DNA of 64,000 nt, taken from contig NZ_LXES01000003.1 of the NCBI RefSeq assembly GCF_001654845.1, positions 1 through 64,000 on the forward strand. Direction: 5' to 3'. A model generated the notes under the pieces. It ran no database searches. It had not been told where the DNA came from and worked only from the letters and a program-made list of their open reading frames with translations. Source of the stretch: Enterobacter soli ATCC BAA-2102 (GTDB lineage: Bacteria; Pseudomonadota; Gammaproteobacteria; Enterobacterales; Enterobacteriaceae). A program made the position numbers and the translations under genes. Below are positions 35,857 through 46,031 of this stretch, one piece after another (position 1 is the stretch's first letter; the number at the start of each line of letters is the position of its first letter).

Positions 35857-38735
35857 TCTTTCTTACTCCAGGGCATAGATTGCTGCAATGCGCTGACGCT
35901 CTTCCAGACTTTCCAGCCTTTCGGATTCACGTATTCCGTTTTTCCGTTCTGGCTGCCGGAAACCTGAGACAAGATGGCCATTCCCTGCGGTTTCACTACC
36001 GCCTGATGGAAGAAATCGGCAACCTTTTGAGGTGTCAGCTGTTTTATCTCTGCCACTACTTTATCACGCGAATCGAAACTGAGATTACCGCGATCGAAAT
36101 CTTTGCTCAGTTGCGAGGCTTCTTCGCCCAGCGTTTGCGGCGGCTGCATCACTTGCGCGATAACCGCCTGCTGGATCTGGGCAAATTCTTCCGGCTTCAT
36201 TGCACGCAGTTTTTTTTCTGCCTGCGGGAAGAAGGCCTGATAGCGCTTCCAGAGATAGGCTGGCTGTTTATCACTGCTTTGCAGCAAGAAACCTAACCCC
36301 CACTGGCGCCCCACGTTCATTGAGAACGCAAAGACCGCGTAACCAAGCTGTTCTTCAGTGCGCAGCTGATTATAGAACCAGGGTTGAATAATCTGGCCCA
36401 GCACCGCACTTTGCGCCGAACTGGCGAATTCGTCATACCCGGTTGGGACAAATACCGCAGCCAGAGCGGAATCGGTGCTGGTGCTCGGCTTTTCAAAAAT
36501 CACATTCTGTTTTTTCTCAACCAGCACATCCTGGTTACGACACCAGACTTCACCTTTCGAACCCAGCTGAGTACGTACATTTTGCGCCAGCGTTTTGGCC
36601 TGTTCTTCACTCATATTCCCGACAATCAGGAATTCAGGGCGGGTGTTCGTTTTCAGGGAATCACGGTAGTCCAGCACATCTTTCAGCGAAACAGACGGCA
36701 GCAGCGCACGGCGATCTTCACGCTGGAAATACGGGATCTGCGACAGCATCTGCGCCGGCATAATCGCCTGGTCGTAGGCTTTACCTTTCTCCGCTGAGTC
36801 CATCATCTGTGCATACCAGGACTTCGCCTGCTCAAGCTGCTCTTCCGTTGGCGTGTAGCTGAAATACCCTTCAAGCAAGGCCTGGAACAGCTGAGGTAAA
36901 CGCTGGGTATAACCGTTGGCATTAACCATCAGCCCGTTATTGGCATTGGTGGAGAAGCTAATCCCCCCAACCGCAGCCTGGTTGCTGAGCTGATCCAGCG
37001 CGATACCTGCCAGATAATCGTTAAGCGCAAACAGCACCTGGTTTTTTGCGCTGTCCATCGCTTTTGGATTACGCAACACCACGCTGACATCCGCTTTTGG
37101 CTCGCTCGCAAAATAACGGCTCGGCGCGTAGACCACACGCAGCGTTGGCTCATCAACGATAAGCTCCGGGTGCGGGTACGCTTTTGTGGTTTTAATCAGC
37201 GAGAAATCATCCGGGATGTAGGGGTTCAGCTCCGGTAATTTAAGCGCGATCTCTCCGGCTTTTTTCTGCCAGTCAGAGAAAGTCTGTTCGCTGATTTTAT
37301 CCACCTGATAAGGGGCTTCAACGAAATAAGCCGTTTTATTGTGCGGCTCGTTCGGGCTGATATACCAGATACGTGCATTTTGCGGGGTCATCATGGCCAG
37401 ACGGGCTTTTACCGCCGCGGCATCGTACTGGTCGGCAATATTGACCGCATCCAGCGTGTGCTCCACCGGCACGCGGATCATGGTGTCGGCGAGCCATTCC
37501 ACATAGTCCATATCACGCGTGATAGATGGATAGCGGAAATCGAGATCCAGCACGTGCGCCAGTTCATCGAAATAGCGTTTATCGATGCCTTTATCACGTA
37601 ACAGTGAGAGGTAGCTGAAAATGGCGGCTACCACTTCATCACGGTTGGCAAGACCTTTGTCCGTGAGGGTTGCAGAAATGGCCAGAACACCGCTGTTACC
37701 GTTCACTACGGGATCGGAATCCGCGCGGATACCTTCCACCAACCCCTGTTTTTGCAACCAGTCGGAAAGCGTTCCCGGGCTACGGTTGCCAATAAGGTAG
37801 GTGACGAGTTCATCCGTTTTGCTGCGGAACTGCGCCGTATTGTTATCGATACGGAATTCAACGCGTAACACTTTGCGAGGAAGCGCGGGTACGTAATGGA
37901 TCACAATACCTTTCTGCGCGTCCGTGACTACCGGCACGTTAATCTGCGGTAACTCAATGTTCTTATTCGGCACCCGGCCAAAAGTTTGCGCGGCGATACC
38001 TGCCAGCTCTGGCAACGGTTTATTGCTGTAGATAACCGCTTTCATCAGGTTGGCTGAGTAGTATTTATCACGAAACTCATGCAGGGCATCGAGCACCGGG
38101 CTGTTGGGTTTGTCGCTCAGGGTTTCCAGGTTACCGCCCGAGAAGCGCGAACCCGGGTGCGCCGGATTGATCGTTTCGGCGCTAACCTGCGCCATTCGCA
38201 TCCCGTCTCTCGTACGAGCCAGAGTCAGCTCCGCATTGACGGCATTGCGTTCGCGGTCGGCATATTTTTTGTCCAGCAGCGGTGCCGCTATTGAATCCGC
38301 AAGGCGATCGACCGCCCCTTCCAGCGCATCGTTTTCAACTTCGAGATAAAAAGCGGTACGGTAAGGTGCAGTACTGGCATTATGGCTACCGCCATGCATT
38401 TTCAGGAATTCAGACAGGCTATCTGGCTGCGGGTATTTTTTAGACCCCATCAGCGTCATGTGCTCAAGGTAGTGTGCAAGACCCGGATGGGCTTCAGGAT
38501 CTTCAAGCGATCCCACCGGCACAACCAACGCAGAAAGAGATTTCACCGCTTGCGGATCGGACACCAACAGCACAGTCATCCCGTTATCAAGACGAATAGC
38601 CTGATACTGGCGGGTATCTTTTTCGCTCTTACGGATAGTTTCCTGAACGGGTTGCCAACCGGAATCTGCCTGAGTGATGGGAGCCCAAAGGGCGACAAAC
38701 AAAACAAACGCTTTGAACAAGGTGCTGCCTGGCAT
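35853..38735 (-). CDS. ptrA: Protease III (pitrilysin) PtrA
   Basis: Periplasmic zinc metallopeptidase of family M16 that degrades small polypeptides. The 960-residue protein (962 in E. coli) begins with a Sec signal peptide (STLFKAFVLFVALWAPITQA). The inverted zinc motif HxxEH is at 88-92 (HYLEH). The active N-terminal and inactive C-terminal M16 halves are complete. It sits between recC and recB, and its stop overlaps the recB start, as in E. coli. Confidence 0.97.
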   Translation of the reverse strand: MPGSTLFKAFVLFVALWAPITQADSGWQPVQETIRKSEKDTRQYQAIRLDNGMTVLLVSDPQAVKSLSALVVPVGSLEDPEAHPGLAHYLEHMTLMGSKKYPQPDSLSEFLKMHGGSHNASTAPYRTAFYLEVENDALEGAVDRLADSIAAPLLDKKYADRERNAVNAELTLARTRDGMRMAQVSAETINPAHPGSRFSGGNLETLSDKPNSPVLDALHEFRDKYYSANLMKAVIYSNKPLPELAGIAAQTFGRVPNKNIELPQINVPVVTDAQKGIVIHYVPALPRKVLRVEFRIDNNTAQFRSKTDELVTYLIGNRSPGTLSDWLQKQGLVEGIRADSDPVVNGNSGVLAISATLTDKGLANRDEVVAAIFSYLSLLRDKGIDKRYFDELAHVLDLDFRYPSITRDMDYVEWLADTMIRVPVEHTLDAVNIADQYDAAAVKARLAMMTPQNARIWYISPNEPHNKTAYFVEAPYQVDKISEQTFSDWQKKAGEIALKLPELNPYIPDDFSLIKTTKAYPHPELIVDEPTLRVVYAPSRYFASEPKADVSVVLRNPKAMDSAKNQVLFALNDYLAGIALDQLSNQAAVGGISFSTNANNGLMVNANGYTQRLPQLFQALLEGYFSYTPTEEQLEQAKSWYAQMMDSAEKGKAYDQAIMPAQMLSQIPYFQREDRRALLPSVSLKDVLDYRDSLKTNTRPEFLIVGNMSEEQAKTLAQNVRTQLGSKGEVWCRNQDVLVEKKQNVIFEKPSTSTDSALAAVFVPTGYDEFASSAQSAVLGQIIQPWFYNQLRTEEQLGYAVFAFSMNVGRQWGLGFLLQSSDKQPAYLWKRYQAFFPQAEKKLRAMKPEEFAQIQQAVIAQVMQPPQTLGEEASQLSKDFDRGNLSFDSRDKVVAEIKQLTPQKVADFFHQAVVKPQGMAILSQVSGSQNGKTEYVNPKGWKVWKSVSALQQSMPWSKKE

Positions 38736-38875
38736 TAACGGACCTCTTTATCACGGCTACATCATTAACAAACTACGTGCTGGACACGCCAACATCTCTT
38801 TATCTGATACATCAGTCCGTGACAGGAATTGCATAATAAATGAACAGTCAAATATGCGCAATTTTTATACGGCCA

Positions 38876-41800
38876 TCAGGACTGATTAAATTTGAACAAA
38901 GGTAACAGGTACCGCTGTGCCTCTTCCGTGATAGCGCCGAAGTATTCTGGCTCAAGCGTTCGCCATAAACGTTGATACCAGACATCTTCCCCTTCGCCGC
39001 GCACGATCATGTTTCCTTCGTACGCCTGAATAAATTTACTACGGGCTTTTTGCAGCGAAATGTCATCCGTTAACATGGCATCATTCTGCGCGTCATAACA
39101 GGCTTTTATCCACGCCCCACCACTTTCTGGCAGCAGTAGCAGAGGTTTGGTCATCCCCTGTCGATACCCTTCGATGAATATCGAGAGATATTCCATTGCC
39201 TGCCCGGCAGCCATTGGCGGGAAGCGCCATTCCCCTTCTTTACGCACAAATAACCGGCTTTCACCTTCGTTACCACCCGCACTGTAGACAAGGTGTTCGA
39301 GCCAGAGTTGCAATCCTTGTGAAACACTGAGCATCGAAGGTCGCCAGCGTAACAGCCCATCTTGCTGAACCTGAGGCAGCCACCCCGTAAGCTGGACACC
39401 GTTACAGTTGAGATCGATTTCAATACTTTTACCCGGCTGGCGGCATTCAATGACGCGCTCAGCAAGGGCCTGCATCTCCTGACACTGCGCATCCCAGGCG
39501 ATTTCGCCAAACGCACCATAAGGCAACTGCCCCGCCGCACGATAGCGGCGGAAAAGTTTGTGCGCATCTTCCTGCTCTACCAGCGCATTCAAAAGCTGCA
39601 GGTTGAGCTGATAGCGCTCAAGCCCATCCAGCGTAAAGGGTTCTGAGTCCGGAATATCGTTCTCTTCAGAACGGAAGTTGACCTGCAATCGTTGCTGGAA
39701 GAATGCCCGCACCGGATGGGCCCAGAATCGCTGGAGCTGCTCAAAGGTCAGCGTGTCAAAAGGTCGAGGTTCAAGTTCCTGAATAAAATCAGTGTGCGCG
39801 TCGCCCTCTTTCTTCGCCGCAGGCAGCCACTCACGAGCATAGCTTCTGTACTCATTTTCCCCGTAGTTCACCGGGTCAAACGGCATACGAGTATGGCTAC
39901 AGGTAATATGCGCTTTAACCCGCTGCTCGCTTTCATCACAATTGCGCTTTTCATCACCGGGCAGATAGTGGCTCTGCCCGATGTAGTCCACCAGTTCCTG
40001 CACCAGTACGGACGGGAAGCGCTCACTGTTGTCCTGAATGGAACGCCCGATGTAGCTGATGTACAGCTTACTCTGGGCGGAAATCAGTGCTTCGAGGAAC
40101 AGGTAGCGGTCATCATCACGGCGGCTACGGTCACCACGTTTTGGCTGCGGGCTCATCAGATCAAAGCCGAGCGGCGCTAATGCCCGCGGATAGATACCGT
40201 CGTTCATACCCAACAGGCAAACCACTTTGAAGGGGATCGAACGCATAGGCATTAAGGTACAAATGTTGACCGGCCCCGCGAGGAAGCGCTGGCTGATACG
40301 TTCCTGGTCAAGCCGTTGTGTCAGTTCATCACGTAACAGCGATAACGGAACCGCTTCCGTGTAGTGCGAGCCGACGCCCTCATCCACGATGGTCTGCCAC
40401 TGCTTTTCAATCAGCGCCATCGCCGCTTCGGTTTCACTGTCAGGCAGGAAGAAATCACTGAGCATCTCACGGCATACCGGCAGCCACTCTTCCAGCGGAC
40501 GAGGCTGCATCAGCTCACGGCGCCAGCGGTTGAGCTGCATCAGGAGTGAAGCAAGATGTCCCACCAGCCCGGCAATTAAGCCGCTGGATTCGTCATAAGG
40601 GAGCACCTCATTCCACTCACCCTGGCTGCTTTCCATGGCATAGCCAAGCAGCATTCGCGTCAGCCCAAACTGCCAGGTATGTTGACCTGTCGGCGGGAGT
40701 TCGAATTCCTGAACGTTATCGTCGTCGATTCCCCAACGCACACCGGATTCATTAACCCACTGGCGAAGGTAGCGCAGCCCCTCTTCGTCAATGTCAAAGC
40801 GCGCAGCCAGTACGGGGACATCCAGTAGGGCCAGCACATCTTCAGATATGAATCGGCTATCCGGTAGCGACAGCAGGCTCACAAAAGCCTGCAATGCGGG
40901 GTGAGACTGACGCGCACGGCGGTCGGAAATCGCATACGGCAGATAGCGTTCTCCCGTTGCACTGCCAAATACCGCCTGAATGAATGGGCTGTAGCTGTCG
41001 ATATCCGCCACCATCACCACAATATCCCGCGGCGTAAGGGTTGGATCGTCCTGCAACATCGCCAGTAAGCGGTCGTGCAGGATCTCGACCTCACGCTGCG
41101 GGCTATGGCAAACGTGGACCGTGATACTGCGATCGTCAGGATCCAGCCGTCTTTTATTGTCGCTGCGTGCAAATTCTTCCGCGGTGATACCCATGACCGC
41201 GCGATTTTCCAAATCCAGAATATCTAACTGAATGTTGTGCAGCAGGCTATCCGGCGTTATTTCCGCAAAGGCATCCACGTCACCTTCACCCGACGAGGTG
41301 ATATCAGAAAGCATGTGGATATAGTCGCGCCCCAGTTTCCCCCAGGAAGCCAGCAGAGGGTTAGGCAGGTTTTGAATCCCCTCTTCATCGAAAAGCTGCG
41401 AGGCGGTTGCACTGTCTTTAAACAAAGGAACGGTACGCTCCTCAAAGATGCGTCGTCTTTGGCGGGTAACGAGCCGTGAGAGCCAGCGCGAATCCTGGAT
41501 GTCGCCCCAGTAATGGCGGCACGGATTGGTAAAGAGAATATGGATATCAACATGCTTACCTAACGCTTTCAGGGCGTCCAGGTAAACCGGTGGTAAGGCC
41601 GATATGCCGCAGATAAACACCCGCGATGGCAAGCCGGACGGGGTTTCAGAAGCTGTTTCCAGTATGGAAATAAACTTGTCATATAAGTTGGCACGGTGCC
41701 ATTTCGGCTGACCCAGCGCCTCAGTATGCTCTACCAGGGCTTTCCACAGCGGTGCCTGCCAGATTTGCGCTTCGGGCAAACCGTCCACAAGTTCACCCGC

Positions 41801-42250
41801 TTCCCAGCGAATTAACCAGTCGGAACGGTAAACCAGGTACTGGTCATAGAGATCGGCGGTACGCGACGCCAGCTGGAATAATTTGCGCTTGTCGGTGTCA
41901 TCGGTGAGGTAGTGGCGCAGCATGGCAAACTCATCGCGCGGCAGCATTCCAGGCAGCAGCGACATCAGCTTCCAGCTCATGCTTTGCTTGTTAAAGGCGC
42001 TCTGCTTTGGAATATCAGGCAACACGCGAACAAACATGTCCCAGATAAAGCTCGCGGGCAGAGGGAACTCAATGTTGGCCGCGATACCAAACTTCTGTGA
42101 CAAGGACATTTGCAGCCACTGTGCCATGCCGGTGCTTTGCACCAGCACCATTTCAGGCTCAAAGGGATCGTCAAGACGCTCTCGCTCTACGATATATTCC
42201 ATCAGCGCTTCCAGCACATCCAGACGATTTGAGTGATAGACCCTTAACAT
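38876..42250 (-). CDS. recC: Exodeoxyribonuclease V gamma subunit RecC
   Basis: Chi-recognising scaffold subunit of RecBCD, with inactive helicase-like and nuclease-like domains; 1124 residues against 1122 in E. coli. It starts MLRVYHSNRLDVLEALMEY. Helicase motif residues are degenerate, as expected for RecC. It is followed after 140 bp by ptrA. Confidence 0.97.
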   Translation of the reverse strand: MLRVYHSNRLDVLEALMEYIVERERLDDPFEPEMVLVQSTGMAQWLQMSLSQKFGIAANIEFPLPASFIWDMFVRVLPDIPKQSAFNKQSMSWKLMSLLPGMLPRDEFAMLRHYLTDDTDKRKLFQLASRTADLYDQYLVYRSDWLIRWEAGELVDGLPEAQIWQAPLWKALVEHTEALGQPKWHRANLYDKFISILETASETPSGLPSRVFICGISALPPVYLDALKALGKHVDIHILFTNPCRHYWGDIQDSRWLSRLVTRQRRRIFEERTVPLFKDSATASQLFDEEGIQNLPNPLLASWGKLGRDYIHMLSDITSSGEGDVDAFAEITPDSLLHNIQLDILDLENRAVMGITAEEFARSDNKRRLDPDDRSITVHVCHSPQREVEILHDRLLAMLQDDPTLTPRDIVVMVADIDSYSPFIQAVFGSATGERYLPYAISDRRARQSHPALQAFVSLLSLPDSRFISEDVLALLDVPVLAARFDIDEEGLRYLRQWVNESGVRWGIDDDNVQEFELPPTGQHTWQFGLTRMLLGYAMESSQGEWNEVLPYDESSGLIAGLVGHLASLLMQLNRWRRELMQPRPLEEWLPVCREMLSDFFLPDSETEAAMALIEKQWQTIVDEGVGSHYTEAVPLSLLRDELTQRLDQERISQRFLAGPVNICTLMPMRSIPFKVVCLLGMNDGIYPRALAPLGFDLMSPQPKRGDRSRRDDDRYLFLEALISAQSKLYISYIGRSIQDNSERFPSVLVQELVDYIGQSHYLPGDEKRNCDESEQRVKAHITCSHTRMPFDPVNYGENEYRSYAREWLPAAKKEGDAHTDFIQELEPRPFDTLTFEQLQRFWAHPVRAFFQQRLQVNFRSEENDIPDSEPFTLDGLERYQLNLQLLNALVEQEDAHKLFRRYRAAGQLPYGAFGEIAWDAQCQEMQALAERVIECRQPGKSIEIDLNCNGVQLTGWLPQVQQDGLLRWRPSMLSVSQGLQLWLEHLVYSAGGNEGESRLFVRKEGEWRFPPMAAGQAMEYLSIFIEGYRQGMTKPLLLLPESGGAWIKACYDAQNDAMLTDDISLQKARSKFIQAYEGNMIVRGEGEDVWYQRLWRTLEPEYFGAITEEAQRYLLPLFKFNQS

Positions 42251-42262
42251 AGACGCTCCCGA

Positions 42263-42586
42263 CTACTGGCTAACCGGACAGTGCAGGCGTGTCATCTCAC
42301 CGCGCTGCCCCAGAGGAGAAATAATAATAGCTGTGATGCTGACACATCCGGACTGCAATGTCTGCACCCGGCTCACCTGCCAGCCCGCTGGTAACGCGTT
42401 GACATCGACCTGAGACTGATTCCAACCGTTATGCCAGAGCTGACGATACTGATTTAGCGTCACGAACCGGGAAGCCAGAGCCCGATAATAACCGGACAAT
42501 GCGGTGACGGTCGTCACCAGAAGTACCATTGCCAGCAAGACTTCAACCAGACTAAACCCCTGCTGTCTGTTCAGGGCAACTGACAT
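42263..42586 (-). CDS. ppdC: Prepilin-type protein PpdC
   Basis: Minor pseudopilin-like protein of 107 residues. The prepilin peptidase site and hydrophobic helix are seen in [21 protein letters not shown] chose the ATG at 42586 (MSVALN), which has AAGGAG upstream and gives the E. coli length; the in-frame start at 42610 is longer than the family. It overlaps the end of ygdB by 16 bp. Function in E. coli is not settled. Confidence 0.9.
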   Translation of the reverse strand: MSVALNRQQGFSLVEVLLAMVLLVTTVTALSGYYRALASRFVTLNQYRQLWHNGWNQSQVDVNALPAGWQVSRVQTLQSGCVSITAIIISPLGQRGEMTRLHCPVSQ

Positions 42587-42975
42587 AGTGCATTCTCCTT
42601 CAGTGGGCAAAAATCACTCCAGCCATGGGGTGAAAAGCGTATGCGCCCTTCGGTAATGCCCCCCAACCGCCACAACAGCAGGTCATGGCTTCCTGCGATC
42701 AGTAGCACCTGATTGTCATTCAGCAGCCGCAAACAGACTCGTGACTGTTGCGCTGGCTGCCTGCACTGAACATCAGGCTGTAGCGCCCATTGCTGGACCT
42801 TTCCCCATTCCAGCGCAGATTGTACGCCCGCCTGATGGCGAATGGCGTTGCTCTCGCCACTGACCAGTGAGCTAAAGGTTTCAAGCTGTTGGTTTAGTCC
42901 CGTCAGGATCAGACTGCCGAGCACCAGCAAAAGCAGAACCATAGCCAGTGAAGATACCCCAGATTGTCGGTTCAC
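42571..42975 (-). CDS. ygdB: DUF2509 family protein YgdB
   Basis: 134-residue protein (135 in E. coli) with an N-terminal hydrophobic segment ([19 protein letters not shown]) like that of PilX/GspK-type pseudopilins, and the conserved C-terminus [20 protein letters not shown]. Overlaps ppdB by 4 bp and ppdC by 16 bp, so the four genes are coupled. Function unknown. Confidence 0.9.
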   Translation of the reverse strand: MNRQSGVSSLAMVLLLLVLGSLILTGLNQQLETFSSLVSGESNAIRHQAGVQSALEWGKVQQWALQPDVQCRQPAQQSRVCLRLLNDNQVLLIAGSHDLLLWRLGGITEGRIRFSPHGWSDFCPLKENALCQLP

Positions 42976-43532
42976 AGATTAAACCCCGTCACGCCATAGC
43001 GCGCCAGATAAGCGTCGCCTTGCCCGTTTTTCCGGCTGGCGGTCAGCTCAATATTCAGCTCCGGAGCGAAACCTGAACGCTCACGCTTGCTTACCACGAA
43101 TGACTGGATAAGGAGCCTGTCCGGGTCGGTCAGTTTGTCCCAGCCTTTACTTTCACAGGATGTCGCACCGCGCAGGGTTTCCAGTGAACCGGACTCCAGG
43201 CGAAACCCCGTGCTGTCGTTTTCCGATGCCGACACATCCCAGGTACCATTGCTGTTCGCATCCCATTGCACTATTACGCAACGCCCTTGTCTGCCAATGA
43301 CCAGCCCTTCTCCCTGACAATTCCCCGCGCAGTATCCCGCTCGCTGAAGATGCTTACCTATTGAAAAAAGCCGTTGCCAGACCTCCTCTTCAAGCTCCTG
43401 TCGACCCGATTGCAGCAGAACAGCCCGCTGCATCCCGGGTAAAAACCGGGCAGTGCTCAACAGCAAAATACTGCCGATCAGCATGGCAATAAGCACTTCT
43501 GTCAACGAGAAACCGCGTTGCTTTAACGACAT
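42972..43532 (-). CDS. ppdB: Prepilin-type protein PpdB
   Basis: 186-residue minor pseudopilin-like protein (187 in E. coli; PilW-like). The prepilin site is [20 protein letters not shown], followed by a globular part with paired cysteines ([10 protein letters not shown]) and the conserved [14 protein letters not shown] and [14 protein letters not shown]. Overlaps ppdA at its start and ygdB at its end. Confidence 0.92.
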   Translation of the reverse strand: MSLKQRGFSLTEVLIAMLIGSILLLSTARFLPGMQRAVLLQSGRQELEEEVWQRLFSIGKHLQRAGYCAGNCQGEGLVIGRQGRCVIVQWDANSNGTWDVSASENDSTGFRLESGSLETLRGATSCESKGWDKLTDPDRLLIQSFVVSKRERSGFAPELNIELTASRKNGQGDAYLARYGVTGFNL

Positions 43533-43987
43533 ACATTCCCTCCGGCGGTGTTACACATCCTGATTCGGCCTGTGTTGGAAACCATCACCAGCCATTCGCC
43601 TGCACCACTGCTCACCCGAACATGCCCGGCCCATGCCGTATCTCGTAGCCCATAGAACCCGAGCGCAGGAGTCAACTCACGGATAGTGACCTCCGGCCAG
43701 AGTGGTTTGAGGACAAAGACACCACCCGCTTCACAGGCCGGGACAACTGAGCTGAAAAGACACCCGCTTTCCCCGTTATCCTGAAGGGCAATTTTATGTT
43801 CGCGGTTATGCCTGTTGGCATCGTTGCGCAGGAACACAAGGTAGTCGCGCACCTGGCTGGCGGTTTGCCACAAACGCTGTTGCTGTTGCCAGCTGTTCCA
43901 GCTGTAAAGCCCGGTGGCGCTAAGAATGACAACCAGTGAAATAGCGACCAGGGTTTCGATTAGCGTAAAGCCCGTCTGTTTTTTCAT
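43523..43987 (-). CDS. ppdA: Prepilin-type protein PpdA
   Basis: 154-residue minor pseudopilin (156 in E. coli; GspH/FimT-like) with prepilin motif TGFTLIETLVAISLVVILSA. First gene of the ppdA-ppdB-ygdB-ppdC set, which encodes no ATPase, secretin or major pilin, so any machine it primes must be encoded elsewhere. Confidence 0.92.
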   Translation of the reverse strand: MKKQTGFTLIETLVAISLVVILSATGLYSWNSWQQQQRLWQTASQVRDYLVFLRNDANRHNREHKIALQDNGESGCLFSSVVPACEAGGVFVLKPLWPEVTIRELTPALGFYGLRDTAWAGHVRVSSGAGEWLVMVSNTGRIRMCNTAGGNVCR

Positions 43988-44122
43988 GGCGGTAGTGTGG
44001 TGCAGCGCAGTGAAGCAGACGAGTCAGAAATGAGGGCATTACGAGGCGCTTTCCAGTGAATTCACCTTGTTGCAGGGCGTTGCAAAATCGCTGGATACCA
44101 GCTCGAAAAACAGAACGGAGGC

Positions 44123-44152
44123 AAAAAAAACCGGCGCTAATAAGCACCGGTT
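44123..44152 (-). terminator. Terminator of thyA
   Basis: On the minus strand AACCGGTGCTT and the matching GCGCCGGTT arm form a stem followed by eight T residues. It lies 18 bp after the thyA stop. Confidence 0.88.
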
Positions 44153-44170
44153 GTGTCAGGATTTGCGCTA

Positions 44171-44965
44171 TCAGATAGCGACAGGGGCTTTGATGCCTGG
44201 ATGCGGGTCGTAACCCTCAATCTCGAAATCGTCAAAGCGATAGTCAAAGATTGATTCTGGTTTACGTTTGATAACCAGTTTCGGCAGTGCGCGCGGCTCA
44301 CGGGTGAGCTGAAGATGCGTCTGTTCCATATGGTTGCTGTACAGATGGGTATCACCACCTGTCCAGACGAAATCACCCACTTCCAGGTCGCACTGTTGCG
44401 CCACCATGTGCACCAGCAGCGCATAGCTTGCAATGTTAAACGGCAGGCCGAGGAACACATCGCAGGAACGCTGATAGAGCTGACAAGACAGTTTTCCGTC
44501 TGCGACATAGAACTGGAAGAACGCATGGCAAGGCGCCAGTGCCATTTTGTCCAGCTCGCCAACGTTCCACGCCGAAACGATAATACGGCGCGAATCCGGG
44601 TCGTTTTTCAGCTGGTTCACTACGGTCGTGATTTGGTCAATATGACGGCCATCAGGCGTTGGCCATGCACGCCATTGCTTACCGTAAACCGGGCCGAGGT
44701 TACCGTTCTCATCTGCCCATTCGTCCCAGATAGAAACGTTGTTTTCGTGCAGATAGGCAACGTTGGTATCGCCTTGCAGGAACCAAAGCAGTTCATGAAT
44801 GATCGAGCGCAGGTGGCAGCGCTTAGTCGTCACCAGTGGAAAGCCTTCTTGCAGATTGAAGCGCATCTGGTGGCCAAAAATGGAGAGCGTGCCAGTTCCG
44901 GTACGGTCATTTTTCGGCGTGCCCTCATCGAGCACTTTTTTCATCAATTCAAGATACTGTTTCAT
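44171..44965 (-). CDS. thyA: Thymidylate synthase ThyA
   Basis: Methylates dUMP to dTMP with methylene-tetrahydrofolate. It has 264 residues as in E. coli. The catalytic cysteine is C146 in [12 protein letters not shown]; the folate and dUMP segments [27 protein letters not shown] and GDTHLYSNH are intact. It starts 6 bp after the lgt stop, so lgt-thyA is an operon. Confidence 0.98.
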   Translation of the reverse strand: MKQYLELMKKVLDEGTPKNDRTGTGTLSIFGHQMRFNLQEGFPLVTTKRCHLRSIIHELLWFLQGDTNVAYLHENNVSIWDEWADENGNLGPVYGKQWRAWPTPDGRHIDQITTVVNQLKNDPDSRRIIVSAWNVGELDKMALAPCHAFFQFYVADGKLSCQLYQRSCDVFLGLPFNIASYALLVHMVAQQCDLEVGDFVWTGGDTHLYSNHMEQTHLQLTREPRALPKLVIKRKPESIFDYRFDDFEIEGYDPHPGIKAPVAI

Positions 44966-44971
44966 GGTTCC

Positions 44972-45847
44972 TCAGGAAAGTTGTTGCTGTGGACGACGAC
45001 GATACGCCCAAATCATCATAATGGCACCCGCGACAATCATCGGAATGGAGAGGATCTGCCCCATACTGATGTACTGTACCCACTCGCCGGTAAACTGCGC
45101 ATCCGGCTGGCGGAAGAACTCGACGATGATACGGAACGCGCCGTAGCCAATCAGGAACAGGCCAGAAACAGCCCCCATCGGGCGCGGTTTGCGGATAAAC
45201 AGATTCAGGATGATAAACAGTACCACGCCTTCCAGCGCCAGCTCATAAAGCTGAGACATGTGACGCGGCAGAACGCCGTAGGTATCGAAAACAGATTGCC
45301 ATTCAGGGTGAGATGGCAGCAGCGCCACATCTTCTGCACGAGAGCCCGGGAACAGCATGGTCCAGGAGACACTCGGGTCGACACGGCCCCACAGCTCACC
45401 GTTGATGAAATTACCAAGACGCCCGGCACCCAGACCAAACGGGATCAGAGGTGCAATAAAATCAGCCACCTGGAAGAAGTTGCGCTTGGTGCGTTTAGCG
45501 AAGATCACCATCACCAGGATCACACCAATCAGGCCGCCGTGGAACGACATGCCACCGTCCCAGACGCGGAACAGATACAGCGGATCGCTCAGGAATACCG
45601 GCAGGTTATAGAACAGGACATAGCCGATACGGCCACCCAGGAATACACCGAGGAAGCCTGCATACAGCAGGTTTTCCACTTCGTTCTTCGTCCAGCCACT
45701 GCCAGGACGGCTGGCGCGACGGCCCGCAAGCCACATGGCAAAGACAAAGCCCACCAGGTACATCAGTCCGTACCAGTGAAGCGCTACAGGTCCTACTGAG
45801 AAAATGACCGGATCAAATTCCGGAAAATGCAGATAACCACTGTTCAT
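44972..45847 (-). CDS. lgt: Prolipoprotein diacylglyceryl transferase Lgt
   Basis: Inner-membrane enzyme with seven spans that adds diacylglycerol to the lipobox cysteine, the first step of lipoprotein maturation; 291 residues as in E. coli. The catalytic HGGLIG segment and the Lgt signature [14 protein letters not shown] are present. MltA and YgdR in this window are expected substrates. Confidence 0.98.
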   Translation of the reverse strand: MNSGYLHFPEFDPVIFSVGPVALHWYGLMYLVGFVFAMWLAGRRASRPGSGWTKNEVENLLYAGFLGVFLGGRIGYVLFYNLPVFLSDPLYLFRVWDGGMSFHGGLIGVILVMVIFAKRTKRNFFQVADFIAPLIPFGLGAGRLGNFINGELWGRVDPSVSWTMLFPGSRAEDVALLPSHPEWQSVFDTYGVLPRHMSQLYELALEGVVLFIILNLFIRKPRPMGAVSGLFLIGYGAFRIIVEFFRQPDAQFTGEWVQYISMGQILSIPMIVAGAIMMIWAYRRRPQQQLS

Positions 45848-46031
45848 CTGTCACCACAAGATGTTGTTATTCCGCTGAAAGTGGACAGCGGTAAAAATGC
45901 GTCCCCGCCGTTGGCAGGTGCTCCAAGGTTGCGAATCATAGCATAAGCCTGAAGCTGAGGATGCGCCTGAGATGTAAAAGATGTGTATAGAGTTTTGTGC
46001 CCTCTTCCAGATAGAGAGGGCGAGAAGAGGT

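Noticed and set aside
44315..45799. A 494-codon open frame on the plus strand opposite thyA and lgt
   Set aside because: It is a shadow of two certain genes on the other strand. The product is rich in Arg, His and Gln, has no recognisable domain and no ribosome-binding site.
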